A stretch of DNA of 5,756 bases from Thermoplasmata archaeon (GCA_021827885.1 JAKAUD010000209.1:1-5756); one strand, 5' to 3'. Numbered from the stretch's first letter, positions 1 to 5,706 are shown. Notes: generated from the letters alone by a model not told the origin. Translations and numbers: made by a program.

Positions 1-1116
1 ATGGAACCCCATACTAGAGCGAAACACAGTATATTGACCCGCTACTTGGGGGGGTGGTTTCCAATAATGTCCACGTTCCCAAAAATTTTGTATTTAGATG
101 GATACGCTGGCTCAGGAATTTATGATGATGATAGTCCTGGATCACCATTAATTGCATTGAGAATGGCAAGAGATCACTTTCTGAAGAGCCAGATTTCAAA
201 GGGTGAAAAGGCATTCTATTTCATTGAACGTGATAAAAAGACATATTCTACCCTATCACACCTAATTCACGAAGAGTTTGGTCCTTGCAATAGTGACGGA
301 CTCTGTGACAGGCTTCCATCGAACTTTAAAGTGTATTTGCAGAACGGAGACTTCAACACGGAGCTAAATGAAATACTCAATCACTCGATGGAAAAGGGAA
401 CTAGTATCGTTCCTACCTTGTCTTTTATCGATCCCTTTGGTTATTCTTTGGACCTAGATATTCTCTCGAAGATATTATCATTCAAGCACTGTGAGGTTCT
501 ATTCACTTTCATGAGTGGTTTTTTAAGTCGGTTTGTTTTTGAGGAAGCACATCTACAATCTATCATCAATACTTTCAATGTAGACAAAGGCACAATTGCA
601 TCAATTCGAAGCAAAACAGATGAATCTGAAAGGGAAGATGAGTTTGGTAAATTGCTTGTTAACATAATGAAAAAAAATTTGCCGGCAGATGAAGAGTTGT
701 ACTGGCTATCCTTTGAGATGATTGATAATTACAATAGACCATTGTATAGGCTCATCTTCTTTACTAAGAGCGAGAAGGGTATGCAGGTTATGAAAGATGC
801 TATGTTCGATATTGGGGGGGGAGGGGTTTACAGATTCTCTGATTTCTACTTCAATCCTGGTCAGGCATCAATCCTAGATTATTCAGGGGACTCCCAGCCA
901 TGGGTAGCTGAAGCAGCAGAATATTTACATTCAAGAATGGCCTATCAGGACTGGACGATAGAGGATTTTAAGAGATACGTGCTCCTTAAAACTCCATACA
1001 TTTATCGTGCAAGGATATTGAAACAACTGGAAGACAGTGGTCAACTTGACGTTATATCTGATGTAAAAAGGCGACCTGGGAATTATCCCTTAGGGTCCGT
1101 ATTAAGATTTATTTAG
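1..1116 (+). CDS. tcmP: Three-Cys-motif partner protein (TcmP family), probably 5'-truncated by window edge
   Basis: This reads as a TcmP-family protein, a family named for regularly lying beside proteins with a three-cysteine radical-SAM-like motif; its biochemical role is not established. The N-terminus shows the family signature EPHTRAKHSILTRYL (residues 2-16), followed by YLDGYAGSGIY (31-41) and GSPLIAL (47-53). A second conserved block is SFIDPFG (141-147). The glycine-rich DGYAGSG and the DPFG resemble a Rossmann-type methyltransferase core, but activity cannot be inferred. The last 70 residues (about 302-371) look like a winged helix, with TPYIYRARILKQLEDSGQL as the likely recognition region. 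Family members, from memory, carry roughly 10-20 residues ahead of the EPHT block, usually including a Trp, so Met1 is probably internal and the true start lies left of the window. The gene contains two poly-G runs (48-54 and 814-821). Its TAG stop overlaps the stop of the opposing radical SAM gene. The family call is strong; the start is not. Confidence 0.85.
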   Translation: MEPHTRAKHSILTRYLGGWFPIMSTFPKILYLDGYAGSGIYDDDSPGSPLIALRMARDHFLKSQISKGEKAFYFIERDKKTYSTLSHLIHEEFGPCNSDGLCDRLPSNFKVYLQNGDFNTELNEILNHSMEKGTSIVPTLSFIDPFGYSLDLDILSKILSFKHCEVLFTFMSGFLSRFVFEEAHLQSIINTFNVDKGTIASIRSKTDESEREDEFGKLLVNIMKKNLPADEELYWLSFEMIDNYNRPLYRLIFFTKSEKGMQVMKDAMFDIGGGGVYRFSDFYFNPGQASILDYSGDSQPWVAEAAEYLHSRMAYQDWTIEDFKRYVLLKTPYIYRARILKQLEDSGQLDVISDVKRRPGNYPLGSVLRFI

Positions 1117-2108
1117 GGGTGTTCTCTCCACCATCTTCCCTTTAAGTGAAATTCCAACATAACCGCATTAAATCTTCTTTCGATCACTGAATCAAACCCA
1201 TCGACATTCACTCTTTCTCCTAGCGCCTGCTCTAGCTCTCCGATGTTCGATCCTCTAGTGTGAAGACATTCCCCATATATGTGGTCGGGTCTTATTTCAC
1301 TCAGTAACTTGGCCATATCTCTAAGGTCCTTCTCGTAATCCGGTCTGACTTTCACCGACGGAAATATAGGGGCGAGTATCACTCCCGTATCTAGACCTAA
1401 TTCTTTTGCCTTCTTAATAATCTCAAGTCTACTCTCCGGATCCGCAACCCTAGGCTCTATTAGATGGGCCAGATCGTGATTCATGGTGGCTATAGAGATC
1501 TGCACTCTTACAGTGTCTTTGAACTCCGATAAAAATTCCAAATCCTTGATCACTAGAGGGGATCTAGTTTGTATGCAGAATCTTACACCATGTGGCAACG
1601 CTTTTTCTAGTATTTTTCTTGTTATTTTCGTCAGCTGAGGCAAATACGGGTCATGAGTGGAAGACATCATTACTTCTACCCCTTTCCACCTCTCCCAGTT
1701 CGTTTTTTCAATTGCCTCATCAATATTGTAAGGAAAATAGAAGTAATTCCCCCAAGATCTGTTGACCCCCCTTCCTACTCTCTTTTCACCGTACTTCTTG
1801 TGTATCTGGTCCACATAACAGAACCTGCAAGCATGGGTGCACCCTACCGCGTAATTAATTGCCCAGCCGTCTGAAAGCTCCTTTCCGACTCCCCCCTTCT
1901 CTATCCACGTTAGCTTTGACGGTTTTATCAGTGGTGGATTTATCTTATACGTTCCCTGAAGAACGGTCCTCATGTCTTTGTGGAAAAGGTACTCTTCAAT
2001 GCTTTCATTCTTCGCTTTGACCTGAGCTATTCTCTTCTTCCTAATTGTTATCCAAGCTTTCTCCGCAGCCCTTTTTTGTCTTTCTGAAACTGATAATGAA
2101 ATTGTCAT
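1113..2108 (-). CDS. Radical SAM protein, spore-photoproduct-lyase-like (SplB/COG1533 type)
   Basis: Predicted radical SAM enzyme that would bind a [4Fe-4S] cluster and cleave S-adenosylmethionine. The canonical CX3CX2C motif is CTHACRFC, with cysteines at residues 90, 94 and 97, followed by an aromatic (Tyr98) as in most of the superfamily. Segments typical of the SPL-like group follow: STHDPYLP (150-157), an RFCIQTRSPLVIKDLEFL strand-helix (176-193), VQISIAT (202-208), IEPRVADPESRL (217-228) and VILAPIFPS (243-251). The N-terminal 45 residues are basic and helical. At 331 residues it is a normal length for this group. It lies tail to tail with the TcmP gene and shares 4 bases with it at the stops. 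The ATG at 2108 is preferred because it lies 3 bases after the stop of a small ORF on the same strand, which suggests translational coupling; no strong GGTGA precedes it. The substrate is unknown. SPL relatives repair thymine dimers, but this cannot be transferred to it. It does not look like the Gp37/Gp68 proteins more often found beside TcmP. Confidence 0.9.
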   Translation of the reverse strand: MTISLSVSERQKRAAEKAWITIRKKRIAQVKAKNESIEEYLFHKDMRTVLQGTYKINPPLIKPSKLTWIEKGGVGKELSDGWAINYAVGCTHACRFCYVDQIHKKYGEKRVGRGVNRSWGNYFYFPYNIDEAIEKTNWERWKGVEVMMSSTHDPYLPQLTKITRKILEKALPHGVRFCIQTRSPLVIKDLEFLSEFKDTVRVQISIATMNHDLAHLIEPRVADPESRLEIIKKAKELGLDTGVILAPIFPSVKVRPDYEKDLRDMAKLLSEIRPDHIYGECLHTRGSNIGELEQALGERVNVDGFDSVIERRFNAVMLEFHLKGRWWREHP

Positions 2109-2111
2109 AAT

Positions 2112-2258
2112 CTAGCCTACTCGTACCTTGGAAATTTCGTGCTTCCCTTTGATGATAAATTCCTTCAAAAGATCTACCATTTTTTCCTTGACATCATTGT
2201 ACCCATATTTGTCTACGTATTTTTTGAAAACTTCCTCGGGCACGTATATATTTGGCAT
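2112..2258 (-). CDS. Small ribbon-helix-helix-like protein (48 aa) upstream of the radical SAM gene
   Basis: A 48-residue ORF beginning MPNIYVPEEVFKKYVDKYGY. A short N-terminal strand (NIYVPEE, 3-9) is followed by one helix (10-18) and a second helix (VKEKMVDLLKEFI, 23-35), which is the pattern of ribbon-helix-helix antitoxins of the archaeal VapB type. The basic tail is short (KGKHEISKVRVG). The stop is 3 bases from the ATG of the radical SAM gene, so the two are probably cotranscribed and this ORF could be a regulator of the pair. The ribosome binding signal is poor (GGTTATT directly before the ATG). No toxin gene (for example PIN domain) adjoins it, so an intact VapBC pair is unlikely. The fold is inferred from pattern only; it could also be the surviving end of a degraded gene, as the DNA upstream looks disrupted. 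Confidence 0.55.
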   Translation of the reverse strand: MPNIYVPEEVFKKYVDKYGYNDVKEKMVDLLKEFIIKGKHEISKVRVG

Positions 2259-2319
2259 AATAACCAAAGGAAGCGAAGAATAATAATTCTTCTAAGAAGT
2301 CTTCTTCCAATTTTGTCAC

Positions 2320-2458
2320 CTAAGCTACCTCAGGAGTATTACTATGTCCGTGTCTTTTTAACTTCATCATCTTATCTTTCAGCTCCTTCAAATTAATTTC
2401 AATCTTCCATTAGCTCATCAACATTCTTATTAAAAATCTCCGTGATCGTGAAATTCAT
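2320..2458 (-). pseudogene. Frameshifted small ORF behind a strong ribosome binding site
   Basis: Starting from an ATG at 2458, the frame reads MNFTITEIFNKNVDELMED and stops at TGA (2401-2399). Omitting one base near 2401 continues it as EINLKELKDKMMKLKRHGH and on to a TAG at 2322-2320, giving a 45-residue, charged, mostly helical protein. A near-perfect Shine-Dalgarno stands 5 bases before the ATG, which is unlikely for random sequence and is the main reason to call this a former or frameshift-damaged gene. The product is not recognised. Alternatives are a genuine 19-residue peptide, a sequencing error at 2401, or chance. Confidence 0.35.
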
Positions 2459-2617
2459 TACATCCTCCTCACCCTAAAAGCACTGGTAAATAGCTTGCGA
2501 GACTTTGAACCCTTCGTCACTTCCTGAAGTTAATTCCCTAGCGACCTCTCATTCCAGTGACAAATTCCTTATGAGTCCATTGTTATTCACGCTAATCCAC
2601 TTTCTTTTTTAATTCCT
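2459..2617. other. Non-coding or decayed stretch between small minus-strand ORFs
   Basis: No intact gene is visible on either strand. On the minus strand the frame shared by the flanking small ORFs shows a 24-codon run (VARELTSGSDEGFKVSQAI and neighbours, between a TGA at 2551 and a TAG at 2476) that reads like protein but lacks a start. The open frames on the plus strand look like antisense shadows of low-complexity T-rich DNA. Confidence 0.3.
2464..2473 (-). promoter_or_regulatory. Strong Shine-Dalgarno sequence
   Basis: On the minus strand the sequence GGTGAGGAGG ends 5 bases before the ATG at 2458. It contains both GGTGA and GGAGG, complementary to the 3' end of archaeal 16S rRNA. It is the best ribosome binding site in the window, yet leads into an ORF that stops after 19 codons unless a frameshift is repaired. 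Confidence 0.4.
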
Positions 2618-2779
2618 TTAACATTCCACGAGAATTTGGTCCCCACCATTGTAATATGTAGTGGAAGTATTCCGCCTAAAGTCAAGCAATTCCCTTAGGT
2701 CTATCCTGCTTGGTTTTTTCATCCTTCCTTCAACCAGCTTGGGAGATTCCCAGTCTAATTCTTTGTTTTTCATGTACAT
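2618..2779 (-). CDS. Hypothetical 53-aa ORF, possibly the head of a decayed gene
   Basis: An unrecognised ORF that begins MYMKNKELDWESPKLVEGRM and ends at TAA (2620-2618). Starts at 2782 (GTG), 2779 (ATG) and 2773 (ATG) are all possible; an in-frame TGA at 2794-2792 rules out anything further upstream. A TATA-like element at 2808-2817 is well placed for a near-leaderless transcript from here. The same frame continues downstream through further stops (TAA near 2611, TGA at 2551, TAG at 2476) with peptide-like runs between them, the last being the frame of the ORF starting at 2458. This suggests one longer gene worn down by mutation, although A+T-rich noise is a fair alternative. No domain is visible. 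Confidence 0.25.
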   Translation of the reverse strand: MYMKNKELDWESPKLVEGRMKKPSRIDLRELLDFRRNTSTTYYNGGDQILVEC

Positions 2780-2807
2780 CACACCAAAATATCAGACCAG
2801 ATATTTG

Positions 2808-2817
2808 AAATTAAATA
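2808..2817 (-). promoter_or_regulatory. Candidate archaeal TATA box for the leftward transcript
   Basis: Minus-strand TATTTAATTT. Its centre is about 34 bases before the ATG at 2779, so a start site about 26 bases downstream would leave a leader of roughly 8 bases. It would drive the small ORFs and perhaps the radical SAM gene. Composition-biased DNA makes chance matches common. Confidence 0.3.
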
Positions 2818-3041
2818 GGTGTTGTGAAAAATATGAAGATGAAATATCTTCAGAGCCAAGGGCGATCAGAAACTTGAGATAATGAGTCAATAGAGAGACA
2901 TACTTTAGGTATTAGAAGAGGTATTGTAGTGGTAAATGCAGAAACTTAGGGCTATAATAAGCATAGAGTTGAATAGTTACTAATTGGTGAATTATTTCTG
3001 TCTAACTTCCCAAGATGTTTATACTGTGGATACCAGATACA

Positions 3042-3049
3042 TTAAATAT
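3042..3049 (+). promoter_or_regulatory. Candidate TATA box for the small regulator-methyltransferase operon
   Basis: TTAAATAT, about 33-40 bases before the ATG at 3082; a start site near 3070 would give a leader of about 10 bases. A second candidate, TTTATACT at about 3018-3025, would give a leader of around 35 bases. The two cannot be separated by eye. Confidence 0.3.
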
Positions 3050-3055
3050 GGTTAG

Positions 3056-3063
3056 TGTATACA
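3056..3063. promoter_or_regulatory. TGTATACA palindrome, possible operator
   Basis: A perfect 8-base palindrome between the candidate TATA boxes and the start of the ribbon-helix-helix gene. Ribbon-helix-helix proteins commonly bind short palindromes in their own promoters, so autoregulation is an attractive inference. Three further ATAC tetramers lie just upstream (3021, 3030 and 3037), with spacings of about 7-9 bases. There is no independent support. Confidence 0.25.
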
Positions 3064-3081
3064 ATGTAGGAAGTACATTCA

Positions 3082-3240
3082 ATGCAAAATCGAAAATCTG
3101 TAGAAAAGAGAAATATTTCTGTTAAAATTGAAACGTATTATCGACTCGAGAAATACAAAATAAGGCTTATAAACGAAAAAGGATCTTCGATCTTAAGCTT
3201 TGATGAAGTTATAAGTAATTTATTGGATAGGGTGAAATGA
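3082..3240 (+). CDS. Small ribbon-helix-helix protein (52 aa), candidate regulator of the methyltransferase
   Basis: A 52-residue ORF starting MQNRKSVEKRNISVKIETYY. After a basic arm, a strand NISVKIE (11-17) is followed by helix 1 (18-32) and, after a GSSILS turn, helix 2 (FDEVISNLLDRV, 40-51). This is the layout of the archaeal antitoxin-like ribbon-helix-helix family in which SFDEVI..LL is a typical helix-2 sequence. It probably dimerises and binds DNA through the strand. The ATG at 3082 is the first after an in-frame TAG at 3067; AGGAAG at 3068-3073 is a modest ribosome binding site. Its stop lies one base before the GTG of the methyltransferase, and its last codons contain that gene's GGTGA, so the two should be translated together. 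No toxin adjoins it, which favours a controller role for the restriction-modification system over an antitoxin role. Confidence 0.65.
   Translation: MQNRKSVEKRNISVKIETYYRLEKYKIRLINEKGSSILSFDEVISNLLDRVK
3231..3235 (+). promoter_or_regulatory. GGTGA ribosome binding site that fixes the GTG start of the methyltransferase
   Basis: GGTGA lies 6 bases ahead of the GTG at 3242, inside the last codons of the preceding small gene. In-frame upstream extension is blocked by a TGA at 3233, and the next internal Met is codon 50, so the GTG is the best start. Confidence 0.65.
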
Positions 3241-3241
3241 A

Positions 3242-4282
3242 GTGAAAAGGAGGCAGGTTAGAACATATCATTTGTCTGCTTCTCAGCAGGAACTGCTCTC
3301 TAAAACTTCTCTTAAGCCCAATAAACTTAAAGGTCTGAGCTCTCCGCTTGTAAAATCAGAAAACTCCTCCCCGAGCTCTGAAGAAACTATGGGGAGATTC
3401 GGAATCCCTAAAGGGAATAGGGGAATATATGATAGAAGGAATCCTTTAAATGATCTGACAGGAAAGGAATGGGTACAGTTCACTAGAAGTTGGGAAATCC
3501 ATAATCCTCCATCAAGGAAAAGAAGTGAGTTACTCCATCCTGCAAAATTTCCCGAAACTCTCATTGAAGAATTTATACGATTTTTTACGAAAGAAAATGA
3601 GATTGTACTAGATCCAATGGTGGGAACTGGATCTACGCTAGTTGCATGCAAAATGGCAAATCGGAGAGGGGTAGGAATTGAATTATCTAAGAAGTGGGCA
3701 GATATAGCACGCAACAGAGCTATTCAAGTAGACGAAAGTGAAGCTAACCAGAGACAGATCGTAATTGAAGGGGATTCTAGGAATCTAGTAAAGTTATTGG
3801 CAGAAAAGGGCATTAATTCAGTTGACTTTTGTATAACTTCTCCACCTTATTGGAATATGCTGAGAAAATCAAGAGGACACGTTAAATCCGAATCAAAAAA
3901 AAGGAAGGAAAACGGACTAGATACCTACTACGGGGACGACACAAGAGATTATGGAAATATAGACAGATATCAAGAATATCTTGAAGAAATGTTTTCATTA
4001 TTCGCTAGCGTCTATAAAGTACTGAAGGATCAGCGTTATTTGGTTATCATTGCGCAAAATGTCCTCACGCAAGAGGGTGAGATGGTTCCTATAGCTTGGG
4101 ATCTAGCAAAGCGCCTTAGCCAGCTCTATACACTAAAGCAAGAAAAAATTTGGCTGCAGGGCAACAAGATGCTAGGATCGTGGGGTTATCCATTTGAATA
4201 TGTATCTAATGTACACCATCACTATTGTCTCGTCTTTAAGAAGGACGAATCTAGGCACCATAATCTAGATAACAACTGTTAA
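3242..4282 (+). CDS. Site-specific DNA methyltransferase (N4-cytosine/N6-adenine type)
   Basis: Predicted modification enzyme transferring a methyl group from S-adenosylmethionine to an exocyclic amino group of cytosine or adenine in a specific site. Motifs in order: LTGKEWVQFTRSWEIHNPPS (72-91, family N-terminus); HPAKFPETLIEEFI (99-112, motif X); VLDPMVGTGST (122-132, motif I, SAM binding); VGIELSKKWADIA (144-156, motif II); EGDSRNL (176-182, motif III); and FCITSPPYW (196-204, motif IV, catalytic). The TSPPYW form leans towards N4-cytosine but does not exclude adenine. The region from about 205 to 325, with YYGDDTRDYGNI, KVLKDQRYLVII and the closing NVHHHYCLVF, matches the C-terminal half of this archaeal/thermophile family and should contain target recognition. 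Motif I precedes IV, the reverse of the common beta-class order. At 346 residues it is full length. Starts at GTG behind GGTGA, one base after the small regulator; its TAA overlaps the stop of the opposing nuclease gene. Specificity cannot be read. Confidence 0.95.
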   Translation: MKRRQVRTYHLSASQQELLSKTSLKPNKLKGLSSPLVKSENSSPSSEETMGRFGIPKGNRGIYDRRNPLNDLTGKEWVQFTRSWEIHNPPSRKRSELLHPAKFPETLIEEFIRFFTKENEIVLDPMVGTGSTLVACKMANRRGVGIELSKKWADIARNRAIQVDESEANQRQIVIEGDSRNLVKLLAEKGINSVDFCITSPPYWNMLRKSRGHVKSESKKRKENGLDTYYGDDTRDYGNIDRYQEYLEEMFSLFASVYKVLKDQRYLVIIAQNVLTQEGEMVPIAWDLAKRLSQLYTLKQEKIWLQGNKMLGSWGYPFEYVSNVHHHYCLVFKKDESRHHNLDNNC

Positions 4283-5637
4283 ATTGAATCCATAACATAT
4301 AGATCTCGAGGTAATACGTAGATAGCTGATTCCACAAGCGCATATGGCGGGTAGTAGTAGCACGCAGCTCCTAACGGAGCCCCATGTGCCCGATTAGCAG
4401 ATATTAATATTCCGGCTTTAATTTTACTACCAGATATAAGGTCCGCAAATGAAGGCCAAGGAATATGCTTTCCCTCATTAATTGCTTTCTCACGTCTCTT
4501 GTCAAGAGACCTTAATTTTTCGCGAATCTTGTCTGTTAATCTGCCAGTGGAATTAACCTCGGGTTTCTTAACAGTAGGAATAAAATAAGCTGGATACTTA
4601 ATAAACTTCATAGCGAATTCAGAGAAAGGTATGTGACCGATCCAATATATCTTGTAGTCTTTAGGAACCTTTAGGTTAACAAAACTTTCACTGTTGAGTA
4701 TCCATTCAAAGTTTAGATCATTGATGTTTTCCTGTGGATTTGTTATTTTTGTGATATTATCCCTAAAATCACTTTCGGCCGTTATTATAATTCTGTCTAA
4801 AGGATTTAATTTCGATGGATGATCAAGTCTAATGCAACCTAGTGCGGAAAATTCGACGGTTGATTTGCTTTCGTCCCCTGGCTTCACTATAATTTCGACG
4901 GCAGATTGGCGTTTTCCATCCCATTCACCTATAGGAACAATACTTATGGATTCCTTTTCTTGAGAAAGGACCTTTTGGTTCCTCTCCCATTTTACCTTCA
5001 AAATAAACCCTTTGCCAAATTTTTCCCTTGATTCTATCAACTTTTTATCTTGAAAATACGTCTGTGCTTTTCCATAAGGTGCTGCGCACCAAAATCCATT
5101 ATCTCCTTCCTCTGGGGCTCTTCTTCTCAAATCTAGCTTAGTCTCTGCAATTCCAAATACGTAACTGTCCTTCATCTTGTCAGGCATTAATTGTGTCATT
5201 GGGACCATGACAGGAAAGAATCTCCTCCATTCTGGGCCAGGATAATCGTAGTTTTGAATTAAGAGAGACGGTGAGAAGTCTTTTCTCTGCCAGCTTTTGC
5301 CATACTCCGAATAAATGACCATGGTTTTCACATCATAAACTTTATCGTCAACTTTAAAGTCAAATATATCGCTTTCCCTATAGCCTGTCCAATCCATTGC
5401 ACATTTCTTGCCTCTATTAGCGAGCTCCCTCTTTAATACTGATTGAGCAAGCACACCCTCAGCGATGTGCACCATTCTGTCGTTTGTAGATTTTTGTGTC
5501 TTCCCTCCATAGTGCATTCTGTCAAAAGTCCAAGGGAGGCTGATTGAAGCGTATTCAATTGCATCTTCTTGTTCATTTCCAGATACTTGTGATTCCCATA
5601 TTTGTTCGGGCTTAGAAAGAGGAGTATATTTTTTCAT
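4279..5637 (-). CDS. Predicted Type II restriction endonuclease, PD-(D/E)xK superfamily
   Basis: A 452-residue cytosolic protein with no signal peptide or membrane segment. Residues 88-105 show a nuclease-like core: Asp90 or Asp93 in SDIFDF, a hydrophobic strand, then YDVKT with Asp102 and Lys104 forming a D-x-K pair; Glu60 in HIAEGVLAQSVLKREL can supply the preceding helix acid. This E...D...(D/E)xK pattern, with DVKT on a strand, is typical of restriction and repair nucleases. The region 106-220 is rich in Trp, Tyr and Arg, the middle (about 230-330) looks mainly beta, and the C-terminus (365-390) has a very basic helix (DKIREKLRSLDKRREKAI) that may contact DNA. The tail-to-tail position against a DNA methyltransferase is the main reason to call it the cognate restriction enzyme. 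I do not recognise a characterised family. ATG 5637 is the only good start: an in-frame stop lies a few codons upstream. Expression should come from its own promoter, not with the methyltransferase. Confidence 0.75.
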   Translation of the reverse strand: MKKYTPLSKPEQIWESQVSGNEQEDAIEYASISLPWTFDRMHYGGKTQKSTNDRMVHIAEGVLAQSVLKRELANRGKKCAMDWTGYRESDIFDFKVDDKVYDVKTMVIYSEYGKSWQRKDFSPSLLIQNYDYPGPEWRRFFPVMVPMTQLMPDKMKDSYVFGIAETKLDLRRRAPEEGDNGFWCAAPYGKAQTYFQDKKLIESREKFGKGFILKVKWERNQKVLSQEKESISIVPIGEWDGKRQSAVEIIVKPGDESKSTVEFSALGCIRLDHPSKLNPLDRIIITAESDFRDNITKITNPQENINDLNFEWILNSESFVNLKVPKDYKIYWIGHIPFSEFAMKFIKYPAYFIPTVKKPEVNSTGRLTDKIREKLRSLDKRREKAINEGKHIPWPSFADLISGSKIKAGILISANRAHGAPLGAACYYYPPYALVESAIYVLPRDLYVMDSI

Positions 5638-5664
5638 GGAATCTATTTCGTATAATCAGAAGCA

Positions 5665-5672
5665 GATATAAA
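5665..5672 (-). promoter_or_regulatory. TATA box of the restriction endonuclease gene, near-leaderless
   Basis: Minus-strand TTTATATC, centred about 31 bases before the ATG at 5637. The usual 24-26 base spacing from box A puts the transcription start within about 5 bases of the ATG, and no Shine-Dalgarno precedes that codon, as expected for a leaderless archaeal mRNA. Confidence 0.5.
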
Positions 5673-5706
5673 GTCATGGCATACTGAACTGATATCGCAG
5701 GCACCG

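Larger units (their letters stand above)
2780..3081. other. Divergent intergenic region between the two gene blocks
   Basis: About 300 bases without a supported gene, separating leftward from rightward transcription units. It holds candidate TATA boxes for both directions, a TGTATACA palindrome near the right end, and a short direct repeat AGGTATT (2908-2914 and 2919-2925). A 23-codon open run without a start (2878-2949, + strand) was not considered a gene. No tRNA or CRISPR repeat was seen. Confidence 0.5.

Noticed and set aside
91..441. TcmP as an active methyltransferase
   Set aside because: DGYAGSG and DPFG resemble SAM-binding and catalytic motifs, but the family has no established activity and no full set of methyltransferase motifs is visible.
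1113..2108. Radical SAM protein as a Gp37/Gp68 (PF07505) family member
   Set aside because: The context beside TcmP invites it, but the segments after the cysteines (STHDPYLP, IEPRVADPESRL, ILAPIFPS) fit the SPL/COG1533 pattern better than the shorter phage-type proteins.
2288..2306. Alternating CTTCT/AGAAG palindromes
   Set aside because: Arms are only 5 bases and are explained by Glu/Phe/Leu codons of the minus-strand frame.
2139..2396. 85-codon open frame on the + strand
   Set aside because: It is antisense to the minus-strand small ORFs, has no ribosome binding site, and its composition (long Phe/Ile/Leu runs, Arg clusters) matches a shadow of A-rich coding DNA.
2661..2882. 73-codon open frame on the + strand
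   Set aside because: No ribosome binding site or domain. It lies mostly antisense to the 53-codon minus-strand frame, which has a better promoter position, although neither is certain.
2878..2949. Peptide-like + strand run ending in GIVVVNAET
   Set aside because: Only 23 codons, with no start codon and a stop on both sides; at most a remnant.
2112..3240. Toxin-antitoxin systems around the two ribbon-helix-helix ORFs
   Set aside because: No PIN, RelE, HEPN or other toxin-sized gene adjoins either one; both lead into large enzymes.
3283..3714. 143-codon open frame on the - strand
   Set aside because: It lies wholly opposite the methyltransferase motifs X, I and II, which are conserved, so it is an antisense shadow.
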